64,000 nucleotides of DNA, taken from the NCBI GenBank assembly GCA_007896885.1, contig VOIU01000004.1:62001-126000 (forward strand), in the 5' to 3' direction. This stretch comes from Bacteroidaceae bacterium HV4-6-C5C (GTDB taxonomy: Bacteria > Bacteroidota > Bacteroidia > Bacteroidales > Bacteroidaceae). This document shows positions 35,249-44,385 of the stretch, piece by piece. The notes under the pieces were generated by a model. That model saw only the letters and a program-made list of their open reading frames with translations. It did not search any database and was not told the DNA's origin. Made by a program: the position numbers and the translations under genes. Positions within the stretch are counted from its first letter, which is position 1. Each line of letters opens with the position of its first letter.

Positions 35249-36646
35249 CTATTTTCCGATGCAGAAGTGCCTGAATATATTATGAAGCACCATGTCATTT
35301 GTTACTTCGCCTGCAATATCGGATAAATGGAAGATACATTCACGGATATCTTGCGAAACGAAGTCACCGGAGAGATTTGATTTCAAACCGTCCTGTACGC
35401 GATGAATGGCTTCCAAGGCATGAGTCAGTGCTTCATAATGGCGGACATTGGTCACGATCACATCATTCTGCGTCACAGTGGGCAGATTCGCTGCTTCAAT
35501 GAGCTTCTGCTGTAATTCTTCGGTATGTTGTTTAAGCTTGGCTGATATGAAGATACTGTCAACATCCGGCATTGAGTCGGATACTTTCTTCATTATTTTG
35601 GTCACCTTATCCTTTTGAATGAGATCGGATTTGTTGAATACCAATATGAGGTGCTTGTCTTCGCAATAGGGGAGTAGCCGCTGATAAAGTTGCTCTATTT
35701 GAGTGATAGCCTCACCTGAATCTATCATCCATAATACAATTTCAGCTTGATTTAATTTCTGGAATGTACGCTCTATACCGAGGCTTTCTACTGTGTCGGT
35801 GGTCTCACGTATCCCTGCCGTATCGATAAAGCGGAAGGTGATGCCTCCTAAGTTTGTGGTGTCTTCAATCACATCCCGCGTAGTGCCGTGTATATCACTG
35901 ACAATCGCTTTTTCTTCATTGAGCAACACGTTGAGCAGGGTGGATTTTCCTGCATTTGTCTCTCCAACAATGGCAACAGGTACTCCGTTTTTTATGGCAT
36001 TCCCCACGCTGAAAGAATGTGCCAGACGGGAGATAATTTTCTCTATATTCTCGGCAAGAGTGCAGAGCTCAGAACGATCGGCAAATTCAAGCTCTTCATG
36101 ATCGCTGAAGTCAAGCTCAAGCTCCATCAGTGAACTGAAATGAAGAAGCTGGTCGCGAAGATCGGTCAGTTCCTTACTGAATCCTCCACGCATCTGACTA
36201 AGCGCCAGGCGATGAGTTGCAGCAGAAGTGGATGCTATGAGGTCTGCCACAGCTTCCGCCTGACTCAAATCCATCTTTCCATTAAGAAATGCCCGTTGTG
36301 TATATTCTCCCGGTTCTGCCATACGGCATCCTCGGTTGATTAAGAGTTGCATCACTTGCTGTAGAATATATGTTGATCCGTGACAAGTTATTTCGGTGCT
36401 GTCTTCTCCGGTATATGAATGTGGAGCGCGGAAGAGAGCAACCATGACTTCGTCAATCAGCTCTTCATCATTGAATATTCTTCCGAAAGTGAGTGTATAA
36501 GGCTTTGCGTCTTCCAGTCTTTTTCCATCCCGGGCAGGACGGAATATCTGTGAGGTGATAGATATGGCTTCCGGTCCGGATACGCGGATGGTGCCTATTG
36601 CTCCCCCCTGGGCTGTTGATATAGCGCAAATTGTATCTTCGTTCAT
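35249..36646 (-). CDS. mnmE: tRNA uridine-5-carboxymethylaminomethyl modification GTPase MnmE
   Basis: 465 residues from MNEDTICAISTAQGGAIGTIRVSG. A longer frame opens at 36706, but its first 20 residues are not conserved and overlap the promoter of the divergent kinase gene. The protein has the formyl-THF-binding N-domain, helical domain and G domain (GETNAGKSTLLN, HGTTRDVIED, DTAGIRET, NKSDL). It ends in the invariant C-x-GK (FCIGK). With MnmG it makes the xm5U34 modification in the tRNA wobble position. It is a core gene directly next to the foreign STAND block. Confidence 0.97.
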   Translation of the reverse strand: MNEDTICAISTAQGGAIGTIRVSGPEAISITSQIFRPARDGKRLEDAKPYTLTFGRIFNDEELIDEVMVALFRAPHSYTGEDSTEITCHGSTYILQQVMQLLINRGCRMAEPGEYTQRAFLNGKMDLSQAEAVADLIASTSAATHRLALSQMRGGFSKELTDLRDQLLHFSSLMELELDFSDHEELEFADRSELCTLAENIEKIISRLAHSFSVGNAIKNGVPVAIVGETNAGKSTLLNVLLNEEKAIVSDIHGTTRDVIEDTTNLGGITFRFIDTAGIRETTDTVESLGIERTFQKLNQAEIVLWMIDSGEAITQIEQLYQRLLPYCEDKHLILVFNKSDLIQKDKVTKIMKKVSDSMPDVDSIFISAKLKQHTEELQQKLIEAANLPTVTQNDVIVTNVRHYEALTHALEAIHRVQDGLKSNLSGDFVSQDIRECIFHLSDIAGEVTNDMVLHNIFRHFCIGK

Positions 36647-36731
36647 CTGTAGAAATTCTTTGTTAGAACAAAGATAGCAGATTTTATTTATAAAAAGTGA
36701 AGCCATTTCTGCGATTGCTTTGTTTTTATTA

Positions 36732-36739
36732 TAACTTTG
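36732..36739 (+). promoter_or_regulatory. -7 element of the histidine kinase gene
   Basis: TAACTTTG matches TAnnTTTG. Its position implies a transcript starting at about 36746, which excludes the upstream ATG at 36697 and supports the ATG at 36766. Confidence 0.65.
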
Positions 36740-36765
36740 TCACTGTAGTACAAGTTACAATTGCT

Positions 36766-38649
36766 ATGCGACACGAGAATATTTATTTTTTGGGTGAGCA
36801 GGAAAATGATCTGCTTATGCCCAATGGATGTTGCGATGTTTTGTCTGTTCTGTCCGAACAACAGATTGTATTGTGGAAATATGATATAGCCACTAAGAGA
36901 TATCTTTTTCCTAATGATTACTTTCACATATTGGGGCTGGATAAAGAAGGCATTTCTTTTACATCAATTGAAGAGGCTTACCGCTTTTTATACCCGGATG
37001 ATCTGGAAAACTATAAAACGACATTTAATGAGTTGCTCGACTCGGGAATAGGGAAGAGAACGGTTTCCTATCGTTATTTGGGTAAAGATGGTCATACGCT
37101 GTGGTTCGAAGATCACTTGTGTATATATAATGATAATTCGTCTGATTCCGGATTAGGGTTGAAGGCATATACCGTGAATGTGACATCGGAGCGTGAGAAG
37201 GAAAAAAAAATAAAACACCTTGCAGCTTATAGCAACCGCATTATAGAAGCTCTCCCGGATTTTGTCTTTATCATAGACCGTACTTTCCGCTTTGTAGATG
37301 TCTTAGTGAGCGAGCATTCCGTATTACTTCATCCTCTTGAATATATAAAAGGACTTGATGGACATGAAATTTTTTCACCGGCTGTCTGCGAACTTTATAT
37401 AGAGACTATTAAGAAGTGTCTTGCTGACTCGAAAAAGAGGGAGATAGAGTATTATCTTGATGTAAAGGGGCAGCGGTATTATTTTCAGGCACGCGTAGCT
37501 CCTTTTGGGGACGACACGGTATTAGCTCTTATTCGCGATATTGGCAGTAGGGTACGTCATTCGAAGGAATTGATTGAAGCTAAACGAAGGGCTGAAGAAT
37601 CAGATAAGATGAAATCTTATTTTCTTGCAAATATGAGCCATGAAATACGCACCCCTCTTAATGCTATTGTTGGTTTCTCCGAGCTGATTTCATTGACTGA
37701 AGATGAAGCGGAGAGAAACGAGTATTTAGGAGTTATACGGCAAAATAGTGATTTACTTGTGGGACTTGTTAATGATATACTTGATCTTTCTCGTATTGAA
37801 TCGGGAAATACAATTATGAACTTTGAAGAAGTGAACCTCACGGATTTAATTATGGATGTGGGAAAGATGCATCAACTTAAGGTTCCTCCTTCAATCGAAT
37901 TTTCTGTAGTGAAACTTGATAGGGATATTTTTGTTACGACTGATCGTAATCGCCTGATTCAGGTTTTATCAAATTTGCTTTCGAATGCCATTAAAAATAC
38001 TACAAAAGGATCTATTTCGCTAGGAATACGAATAATGAAAGAGTGTGTGGAGTTGTTCGTTTCGGATACCGGTTCGGGGATTCCCAAAGATAAACTGTCA
38101 TTAATATTCAATCGTTTTGAGAAGTTGAATGATTCTATTCAAGGGACCGGGCTGGGATTGTATATTTGTAAAAGTCTTGTCGACCGTCTTGGAGGTAAGA
38201 TAGAGGTCTCTTCGGAGCTGGGAAAGGGGAGTACTTTTTCCGTTTTTCTACACCAGCAGGTATCTATTCCGACTTCTTTGAAACGCGAAAAGAAAATTAT
38301 ACTTGCCGTAGAAGATTCACCGGAAGATTTTCATCTGCTCAATGACTACTTAAATCATGAATATTCAGTATTGTTCGGGGATGACGAGGAAACGATATTA
38401 CACAAATTCATGTGTGATCATCCCGATTTGGTTTTGGTCAATATGAAACTGGAAAAGGTAAGTAGTGTGAATATAATAGAGTGTATCCGTAAAATATCAG
38501 CATCCGTACCTGTAATCGCTGTGACCGAACATATACATTATACGGATCAACAGCGAGCTTTTCAGGCAGGATGCAATGAAGTGGTGAGTAAATCTTACTC
38601 GTTCAGTCGCTTGAAAGAAACAATCGACAGTTTCCTGAAAGACGGCTAA
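36766..38649 (+). CDS. PAS-domain hybrid histidine kinase with a degenerate receiver
   Basis: 627 residues from the ATG at 36766. Two PAS-like sensor regions (about 25-150 and 155-265) carry no membrane helices, so it is cytosolic. The HisKA box is MSHEIRTPLNAIVGFSEL (H292). The ATPase domain has N, G1 and G2 motifs (LLSNAIKNTTKG, VSDTGSGIP, GTGLGLYICKSLV). A C-terminal receiver starts at IILAVEDSPEDFHLL. Where the phosphorylated Asp should be, the sequence is PDLVLVNMKL, with Asn (about residue 559). The conserved Thr (AVTEH) and Lys (VSKSY) remain. The receiver therefore probably does not accept phosphate and may be an interaction or regulatory domain. The 3' end overlaps the convergent nucleoside phosphorylase stop by 4 bp. 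Confidence 0.9.
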   Translation: MRHENIYFLGEQENDLLMPNGCCDVLSVLSEQQIVLWKYDIATKRYLFPNDYFHILGLDKEGISFTSIEEAYRFLYPDDLENYKTTFNELLDSGIGKRTVSYRYLGKDGHTLWFEDHLCIYNDNSSDSGLGLKAYTVNVTSEREKEKKIKHLAAYSNRIIEALPDFVFIIDRTFRFVDVLVSEHSVLLHPLEYIKGLDGHEIFSPAVCELYIETIKKCLADSKKREIEYYLDVKGQRYYFQARVAPFGDDTVLALIRDIGSRVRHSKELIEAKRRAEESDKMKSYFLANMSHEIRTPLNAIVGFSELISLTEDEAERNEYLGVIRQNSDLLVGLVNDILDLSRIESGNTIMNFEEVNLTDLIMDVGKMHQLKVPPSIEFSVVKLDRDIFVTTDRNRLIQVLSNLLSNAIKNTTKGSISLGIRIMKECVELFVSDTGSGIPKDKLSLIFNRFEKLNDSIQGTGLGLYICKSLVDRLGGKIEVSSELGKGSTFSVFLHQQVSIPTSLKREKKIILAVEDSPEDFHLLNDYLNHEYSVLFGDDEETILHKFMCDHPDLVLVNMKLEKVSSVNIIECIRKISASVPVIAVTEHIHYTDQQRAFQAGCNEVVSKSYSFSRLKETIDSFLKDG

Positions 38650-39524
38650 ATGCGTTCGAGCACTGTTTTTATAAGGGAATCAATGGTGTTCTTATAGCCG
38701 GTATTAGCTTCTTTTATGAGCCTGTTGGCTATGACCATACATACAGTCATGGCTTTGTGACCCATGAGTCGGCTTAGTCCCGCTAGTGCCGAACTCTCCA
38801 TCTCAAAATTGGTTATGCGATATCCATTGTATTCAAAGTTCTCGATTTTCTCGTTTTGCTTCGGATCAGCTAGCGGGATGCGTAATTCGCGTCCTTGAGG
38901 GCCGAAGAAACCATTTGCGGCAATGGTAACACCGCGTACCATGTCGTTCTGAGCGATCTGCTCAATAAGTTCTTCATCAGCATCTATGACGTATGGAGCC
39001 GGAGCACACATGCTGCCTGTCCAACCCATATATTTCAGGAATGCCTGTTCAAACTCTAAATCGCAAACTTCGTTGCGTCCGGCATAGAAATTGAGTAAGC
39101 CATCAAAACCAATGGATTTGCGTGAGCAGACAAACGTTCCTACGGGAGTATTGGGTTGCAAACCACCGCATGTGCCGATACGTACAAGCTCTAGCTGGCG
39201 TGGGATAGCTTTCGCTTTACGCGTGCTAAAATCAATGTTTGCGAGGGCATCCAGTTCGTTCATTACGATATCTATATTGTCACAACCTATTCCGGTTGAG
39301 ACTACTGTGATGCGCTTACCTTTATAAGTACCCGTAATTGTTTTGAATTCGCGGCTTTCCACCTCACATTCTTTATGATCGAAGTGTGAAGCAACAACAG
39401 CTACTCTTCCCGGGTCACCCACGAGAATTACTTTATCTGCTAATTGTTCCGGTTTTACGTGTAAATGAAATACAGAGCCGTCATCATTAATAATGAGTTC
39501 GGAAGGAGCAAAATATTCTTTCAT
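38646..39524 (-). CDS. Nucleoside phosphorylase (uridine phosphorylase-like)
   Basis: 292 residues from MKEYFAPSELIINDDG; the frame extends 8 codons upstream but the family starts here. The NP-I fold signatures are present: phosphate-binding GDPGRVAVV, STGIGCDNIDIV, RIGTCGG, and the ribose/base-binding TNFEMESSALAGL. These enzymes split nucleosides with phosphate into base and ribose-1-phosphate. The FEMES form is typical of uridine phosphorylase-type members. It is the last gene of the minus-strand operon TPR/NfeD/FloA, 24 nt after floA. Confidence 0.9.
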   Translation of the reverse strand: MKEYFAPSELIINDDGSVFHLHVKPEQLADKVILVGDPGRVAVVASHFDHKECEVESREFKTITGTYKGKRITVVSTGIGCDNIDIVMNELDALANIDFSTRKAKAIPRQLELVRIGTCGGLQPNTPVGTFVCSRKSIGFDGLLNFYAGRNEVCDLEFEQAFLKYMGWTGSMCAPAPYVIDADEELIEQIAQNDMVRGVTIAANGFFGPQGRELRIPLADPKQNEKIENFEYNGYRITNFEMESSALAGLSRLMGHKAMTVCMVIANRLIKEANTGYKNTIDSLIKTVLERI

Positions 39525-39548
39525 GTTCTTTTTTCGTTTTATTTTCAA

Positions 39549-40553
39549 CTATTCACTCAACGGCTTTATAGATGAAGTACTGCTTAATGGTTTGGCAATA
39601 TTCTCACGCATAGAAGTGTCTGCTTCTATATTTTTCATGCGATAATAGTCCATGATGCCTAAGTTTCCATTGCGGAATGCTTCGGCCATTGCTTTGGGAA
39701 CTTCTGCTTCAGCCTCAATCACTTTAGCACGGGCTTCCTGTGCTTTTGCTTTCATTTCCTGTTCGCTTGCCACTGCCATTGCCCGGCGCTCTTCAGCTTT
39801 TGCCTGAGCAATATTCTTATCGGCATTGGCCTGATCTATTTGCAATGCTGCACCAATGTTCTTACCAATATCGATATCGGCTATATCAATAGATAGAATT
39901 TCAAATGCTGTTCCTGCATCAAGTCCTTTGCGTAATACTAATTTAGAGATAGAATCGGGGTTCTCCAATACGGACTTATGGTTTTCAGACGAACCGATTG
40001 ATGAAACGATACCTTCGCCTACGCGAGCCAATACGGTGTCTTCACCTGCACCTCCCACCAATTGGCGAATACTGGCACGTACAGTTACACGGGCTTTTGC
40101 GATAAGCTGTATTCCGTCCTTAGCTACTGCCGTAACGGGTGGAGTATCAATCACTTTCGGATTAACCGACATTTGTACGGCTTCGAATACATCGCGCCCT
40201 GCCAAGTCGATAGCCGTAGCCATTTGGAAAGACAGTTCGATATCCGCTTTTGATGCCGACACCAGTGCATGCACCACTTTTTCCACATGTCCTCCTGCCA
40301 GATAATGGGCTTCTAATTCATCACGCGTAATTGTATTGAGTCCGGCTTTATGAGCCTCGATCATGGCGGGTACTATTGTGTAAGGTGGCACATTACGGAT
40401 GCGCATTAAGAAAAGTTGTACCAAAGAGATACGTACACCTGATACTTTGGCCGAAAGCCAGAGGAAGAATGGTACATAGTGGAAAAACAAAGCGATAAAA
40501 ATAAGCCCTCCTACAATGAGGAAAATGCTTAGGTACATTGTGCCTACATTCAT
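39549..40553 (-). CDS. floA: Flotillin-like membrane scaffold protein FloA
   Basis: A 334-residue protein with an N-terminal membrane hairpin ([19 protein letters not shown]), the SPFH core ([66 protein letters not shown]) and an Ala/Glu-rich coiled coil ([33 protein letters not shown]). Flotillins organise membrane microdomains. It lies 23 nt downstream of the NfeD gene; the NfeD-FloA pairing is general. Confidence 0.94.
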   Translation of the reverse strand: MNVGTMYLSIFLIVGGLIFIALFFHYVPFFLWLSAKVSGVRISLVQLFLMRIRNVPPYTIVPAMIEAHKAGLNTITRDELEAHYLAGGHVEKVVHALVSASKADIELSFQMATAIDLAGRDVFEAVQMSVNPKVIDTPPVTAVAKDGIQLIAKARVTVRASIRQLVGGAGEDTVLARVGEGIVSSIGSSENHKSVLENPDSISKLVLRKGLDAGTAFEILSIDIADIDIGKNIGAALQIDQANADKNIAQAKAEERRAMAVASEQEMKAKAQEARAKVIEAEAEVPKAMAEAFRNGNLGIMDYYRMKNIEADTSMRENIAKPLSSTSSIKPLSE

Positions 40554-40576
40554 GACATATAAGTATTAAGTGAAAA

Positions 40577-41047
40577 TTAGTCTTTTTTCTTTTCTACCAT
40601 TATGACTCCGTTTGTTATGCGGGTCACCACAATGGGAGTTTTTTCGTTTAAGAAGCCGTCGACTGACTTGACTTCAATGATCTCTCCGTTGATTTCGGCA
40701 TTGCCAATCAAAGCTAATCGGGTGATAGCTACACCACAGTCTCCGAGTTTGACATTTTCTTTCCCGGTGCTGTCTATTTTAGAAGTGATATTCTTCTTTA
40801 GTGCAATCTTATCCAAGGTTTTTGATCGCATAAACCACACTAGAGCACCAATACTGGTGAGGCATGATATTGCCAGCGTTGTGAAACCTGCTACAGTGCC
40901 CATGTATGTAAATGCATAGTAATTGGCATATATCATACACGCACCGGCAAGAATACCCGCAATGCTGATGCCTGGTATTACGAAGAGTTCGACGAGGAAC
41001 AAAATTACCGCTGCAACGATGAGAATCGTTATAATAAAGATGTCCAT
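40577..41047 (-). CDS. NfeD-like membrane protein
   Basis: 156 residues. Three to four membrane helices (IFIITILIVAAVILFLVELFVIPGISIAGILAG, YYAFTYMGTVAGFTTLAISCLTSIGALVWF) precede a C-terminal OB-fold domain (GKENVKLGDCGVAITRLALIGNAEINGEIIEVKSVDGFLNEKTPIVV). This is the short form without the serine-protease domain. It normally works with the flotillin encoded next to it, here 23 nt downstream. It starts 6 nt after the TPR gene. Confidence 0.9.
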   Translation of the reverse strand: MDIFIITILIVAAVILFLVELFVIPGISIAGILAGACMIYANYYAFTYMGTVAGFTTLAISCLTSIGALVWFMRSKTLDKIALKKNITSKIDSTGKENVKLGDCGVAITRLALIGNAEINGEIIEVKSVDGFLNEKTPIVVTRITNGVIMVEKKKD

Positions 41048-41053
41048 AGCATA

Positions 41054-42484
41054 TTATTTCAAGGTTTGTACTTCGGTATTACGTGCTTCTATTGTAAGCT
41101 TTTTAGTCTCTTCGACAAGTTGATCGACTTGCTTCTCGAGTTTTAATATAAGAGGTGTCAGTTCGGCTTTTTTGCCTTCACCCGCAGTAGCGTAAGTTTC
41201 TCTCAGTTTATTCAATTCAGTTTGTTGTTGCTCCAATTCTTTGGCTGCTTGACGATACTTGTTGAATAGCGATTTTGCTTGTGGTGAATGAAAATCCGAT
41301 TGCTGATGATAGGTCAGACGGTCATTGATAATAAACTCAAAATCGTACGTGCGTTCACTCTGAGGTTTCTCATTGTCAATACTTTGCATGCGTTTCTTGG
41401 CTTCATTCACTTCATTCTTGTCTTTCCATGTGTCTTTGATGGAATGAATTTGTGCCAAACGGATCAATCTCTGAGGATCTGTTTCTTCGTAGTTATAAAC
41501 TTTCTTGGTTGCATTGGGTATAAACACATAAATACAGACCTTATCCTCCGGCTGATACCTGTCCGATGCAAACCAGCCCAAATTATTGAATTCGTCAATG
41601 ACAAACATATAGTCGTTGTAAGGTGAGTTGAATGGCATACCCACATTTTCCGGCGTGAGGTATGAGTCGGTATCGGTATTATATCGTGTGACAAATATGT
41701 CATATCCGCCAATAGATTCTTTGCCGTCCGCTGCATAATATATGGTTAATCCATCAGTCAATACATAAGGATAATTGGCATTTCCGGCTCCGTTGATTAC
41801 ATCAGGAAGCGGATTGGGCTTGCTCCACTCACCGTCGAGCTTGTTTCTTGAAAAGATGCTCAACTTACCGTTAGCCTGCTTATCTCCGTAATAAATCTTA
41901 TTACCGATCTCCGTTTCGTAAACAGTAGCTTGTCTGCCGGAGTTCGTTTGAAAATATTCATCGTACATCATTACTTTACCGGATTCGCTACTGATTTTGT
42001 ATGCCTCCAGAAAGCGCTTCTTATCAATCACAAAGCTATCAATAATGCAAACCTGTTCCACACCTTTCAGCATTCTGAGATTATTTTTCGACTTTTCCAG
42101 TTGAGGAACCAAGTCGTTGGTAGGCTTTTTGCGTTTATCCAACTCGGAAATATATTCTTCGTAACTGCTTACGGCATCATTGAAACGATACATCTCATTG
42201 TATGCTTCTGCAAGATAAGGCTTACCCTCCGATACCCGTTTTTTTACGGCCGACTCGAGATATTTCACAGCCTCACTTGTCTCACCTGTTTTCAGGCAGC
42301 AGACACCATACCATAAATTATAGTTACCATTTGCCGGGTTGGTTTTAATATATTTGGCAAATATCGGTTTAGCTTTTTCGTAGTTACCCTTGTTGTAGAA
42401 TGCTTGAGCCTCTTCAAGCGTTTGAGCGGATAACCCGCCGAAAGCAAGAGTCGCTAAAAGAAATATGAAATGTTGTTTTTTCAT
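41054..42484 (-). CDS. Exported TPR/PD40-type repeat protein
   Basis: A 476-residue protein with a signal peptide (MKKQHFIFLLATLAFGGLSAQ). Residues ~20-150 are tetratricopeptide repeats (AQAFYNKGNYEKAKPIFAKYIKTNP, WYGVCCLKTGETSEAVKYLESAV). Residues ~160-340 contain PD40/WD40-like beta blades (YYAADGKESIGGYDIFVTRYN, NLGWFASDRYQPEDKVCIYVF). The last ~100 residues form a coiled coil. It resembles the periplasmic Bacteroidetes proteins related to Por/OmpA-peptidoglycan systems but lacks the OmpA domain. It heads the NfeD/FloA/phosphorylase operon. Confidence 0.75.
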   Translation of the reverse strand: MKKQHFIFLLATLAFGGLSAQTLEEAQAFYNKGNYEKAKPIFAKYIKTNPANGNYNLWYGVCCLKTGETSEAVKYLESAVKKRVSEGKPYLAEAYNEMYRFNDAVSSYEEYISELDKRKKPTNDLVPQLEKSKNNLRMLKGVEQVCIIDSFVIDKKRFLEAYKISSESGKVMMYDEYFQTNSGRQATVYETEIGNKIYYGDKQANGKLSIFSRNKLDGEWSKPNPLPDVINGAGNANYPYVLTDGLTIYYAADGKESIGGYDIFVTRYNTDTDSYLTPENVGMPFNSPYNDYMFVIDEFNNLGWFASDRYQPEDKVCIYVFIPNATKKVYNYEETDPQRLIRLAQIHSIKDTWKDKNEVNEAKKRMQSIDNEKPQSERTYDFEFIINDRLTYHQQSDFHSPQAKSLFNKYRQAAKELEQQQTELNKLRETYATAGEGKKAELTPLILKLEKQVDQLVEETKKLTIEARNTEVQTLK

Positions 42485-42515
42485 ATAATAAATTGTCTGA
42501 GAAAATTCAATAGTT

Positions 42516-42523
42516 CAAAAATA
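42516..42523 (-). promoter_or_regulatory. Candidate -7 element of the TPR/NfeD/FloA operon
   Basis: On the minus strand it reads TATTTTTG (TAnnTTTG), 32-39 bp before the ATG at 42484. The spacing to a -33 element is not ideal. Confidence 0.45.
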
Positions 42524-42596
42524 CAAATTAATCGCGAATAAAGCCCCCTCGAGACTTTCTATTATGTTAATTCTTCTTTAAATCATTCTTTTCTAT

Positions 42597-42604
42597 TACT
42601 TTTG
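42597..42604 (+). promoter_or_regulatory. -7 element of the DMT-family gene
   Basis: TACTTTTG (TAnnTTTG), 29-36 bp before the ATG at 42633. Confidence 0.6.
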
Positions 42605-42632
42605 CGGCCAATAATTAACAGCGTTTTAATTT

Positions 42633-43001
42633 ATGAAAGGGATCTACACTATTTTACTCTTGATTGTTTCCAATGTATTTATGACCTTTGCATGGTACGG
42701 TCACTTGAAGTTACAAGAGTCGAAAATTATATCCAACTGGCCTCTTTATGCGGTCATTTTATTCTCTTGGGGCATTGCGCTCGCCGAGTATTCTTGTCAG
42801 GTTCCGGCTAATAGAATAGGCTTTACGGGAAACGGCGGTCCTTTTTCTTTAATGCAGTTAAAAGTGATTCAGGAAGTAATAACTCTTATTGTATTTACAA
42901 TCTTTTCCACTTTATTGTTTAAAGGTGAAACGTTGCATTGGAACCATTTAGCAGCATTTATTTGTTTGGTACTCGCTGTCTATTTCGTGTTCTATAAGTG
43001 A
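42633..43001 (+). CDS. DMT-family membrane protein (DUF486)
   Basis: 122 residues with four membrane helices (IYTILLLIVSNVFMTFAWYGHL, WPLYAVILFSWGIALAEY, LKVIQEVITLIVFTIFSTLLF, HLAAFICLVLAVYFVFY). The motif AWYGHLK and the YSCQVPANRIG block are DUF486. These are small relatives of drug/metabolite transporters; the substrate is unknown. It is monocistronic and convergent with mntP. Confidence 0.9.
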   Translation: MKGIYTILLLIVSNVFMTFAWYGHLKLQESKIISNWPLYAVILFSWGIALAEYSCQVPANRIGFTGNGGPFSLMQLKVIQEVITLIVFTIFSTLLFKGETLHWNHLAAFICLVLAVYFVFYK

Positions 43002-43015
43002 TACCTAAAGAGCGG

Positions 43016-43597
43016 TTAGCAGAGAAATAAATGCTCGATTAATATTTTTGCGCCGATAATAATGAGTACGACTCCTCCACATAATTCGGCACGAAGCTTC
43101 TTTGCAAAGCTGCACCCAAAGCAACTTCCAAATAAAAGCCCCACCATCGACAATAAAAAAGAAACCAGACCTATGATCAGTATGGGATGAAACATGGTGG
43201 AGATGTTACTTCGTCCTAATATGGCAAAAGAAAGTCCGATGGCCAACGCATCCAGACTGGTGGCTACTGCAAGCGCCAATACGACCTTTATATTGGTAGG
43301 GTCGTAGTTGCGTTTTTCTTCTTCGTCTTTAAAAGACTCTTTTATCATTCTGGCTCCCAAAAATGCCAATATGGCAAAAGCAACCCAGTGATCGAAGTTT
43401 TCCATAAGATGACTGAATGTCAATCCTCCGAGCCAGCCTAGAAGAGGCATTACAGCTTGAAATAGTCCGAATAAAAATGCCATGGTAAACATAGGGATCC
43501 ACAGCGTGCGCTTCATAATAATTCCACTTGCAATAGAGACGGCAAAACAATCCATTGCGAGTCCCACTGCAAGTATCCATATTTCAAATTCACTCAT
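43016..43597 (-). CDS. mntP: Manganese efflux pump MntP
   Basis: 193 residues from MSEFEIWILAVGLAMDCFAVSIASG; the frame is open to 43684, but the upstream part overlaps the previous gene and is not conserved. Six membrane helices and two copies of the D-x-F/L-A-(V/I)-(S/G) motif (MDCFAVSIASG and SLDALAIGLSFA) are the MntP signature for Mn(II) export. It starts 5 nt after the DUF6048 gene as the last member of the minus-strand envelope operon. No Mn riboswitch is visible before it. Confidence 0.92.
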   Translation of the reverse strand: MSEFEIWILAVGLAMDCFAVSIASGIIMKRTLWIPMFTMAFLFGLFQAVMPLLGWLGGLTFSHLMENFDHWVAFAILAFLGARMIKESFKDEEEKRNYDPTNIKVVLALAVATSLDALAIGLSFAILGRSNISTMFHPILIIGLVSFLLSMVGLLFGSCFGCSFAKKLRAELCGGVVLIIIGAKILIEHLFLC

Positions 43598-43602
43598 GAT
43601 TG

Positions 43603-44385
43603 TCAGAACGGTAGTTTGTAGATTAAAGTGTATGTCATTCCTATTGTGTTGCCTGAATACTTCCCATATCCCGGTATATACCATGGATCTCCATATTTAT
43701 CTGACGAAGATGAAGTCCGGTATTTAAGGCGTATGGTCCATCCCATATATAAATCTTTCCATATCTGTGCGCGTACTCCGCCACACAACTCAAACCATTT
43801 CATGGACCCTTCCATGCCTTTGTGGACAAATGGGACGCTTCCCCCATAGCTTCCGTCTATTTGATTGGGGTTGTTGATAATTCCTCCGTAGACAGGGTCG
43901 TTTATGCTCAATGCTTCAATGTCGTAGTTGAAACTGGACATTGCATAACGGAATCCTGCGAACATATAGTTCTTGAATTTTTTCTTGTAGAGTATATTGT
44001 AGTCCATCCCTATACGCATATAGGGAGCGCTGCTTTTATAGTGTGTGCCATAATCGTTCGAGGTGTCTGTCTGTCCATGTCCGACTTCGATCACAGGGAA
44101 GAAGCGGTTCTTTAGATTGACATCAACAGAAACTTCGGAGCTTAGGAAATCGCCGCCCATCGCCTTATTGCCGATACCGAACAAATCGAGCCCTACATTG
44201 ACTCCATTGTATAGAGGGTAGACAACTTCGGGTGCTTTCTTCTTTTTATTATTTTTATTTGCCTGGTTTCTGCGGTCGGCAGATGCATAATGCCTCCTGT
44301 CCTGCTGTTGTGCATGCAGAGGGATTGCAATGAGTAGACACAGCAACAGGCTACTTATAAAATAACTGGAGATTTTCTTTGCCAT
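43603..44385 (-). CDS. DUF6048-like exported beta-barrel protein
   Basis: 260 residues from MAKKISSYFISSLLLCLLIAIPLHAQ, the signal peptide, which fixes the start at 44385. The mature protein is basic at first (QQQDRRHYASADRRNQANKNNKKKK). It then has barrel-type strands (YNGVNVGLDLFGIGN, YMRIGMDYNILY, MFAGFRYAMSSFNYDI, ELCGGVRAQIWKDLYMGWTIRLKYR) and ends in Phe. It overlaps the preceding DUF6452 gene by 35 nt. The two families occur together in Bacteroidales, probably at the outer membrane. Function is unknown. Confidence 0.75.
   Translation of the reverse strand: MAKKISSYFISSLLLCLLIAIPLHAQQQDRRHYASADRRNQANKNNKKKKAPEVVYPLYNGVNVGLDLFGIGNKAMGGDFLSSEVSVDVNLKNRFFPVIEVGHGQTDTSNDYGTHYKSSAPYMRIGMDYNILYKKKFKNYMFAGFRYAMSSFNYDIEALSINDPVYGGIINNPNQIDGSYGGSVPFVHKGMEGSMKWFELCGGVRAQIWKDLYMGWTIRLKYRTSSSSDKYGDPWYIPGYGKYSGNTIGMTYTLIYKLPF

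Noticed and set aside
36646-36706. Upstream start for MnmE adding 20 residues
   Set aside because: MnmE proteins start at the conserved MNEDTICAISTA segment, and the extra part reaches into the divergent gene's promoter area.
43598-43684. N-terminal extension of MntP
   Set aside because: It is hydrophilic, overlaps the DUF6048 gene and is not conserved; MntP begins at its first membrane helix (MSEFEIWILAVG).
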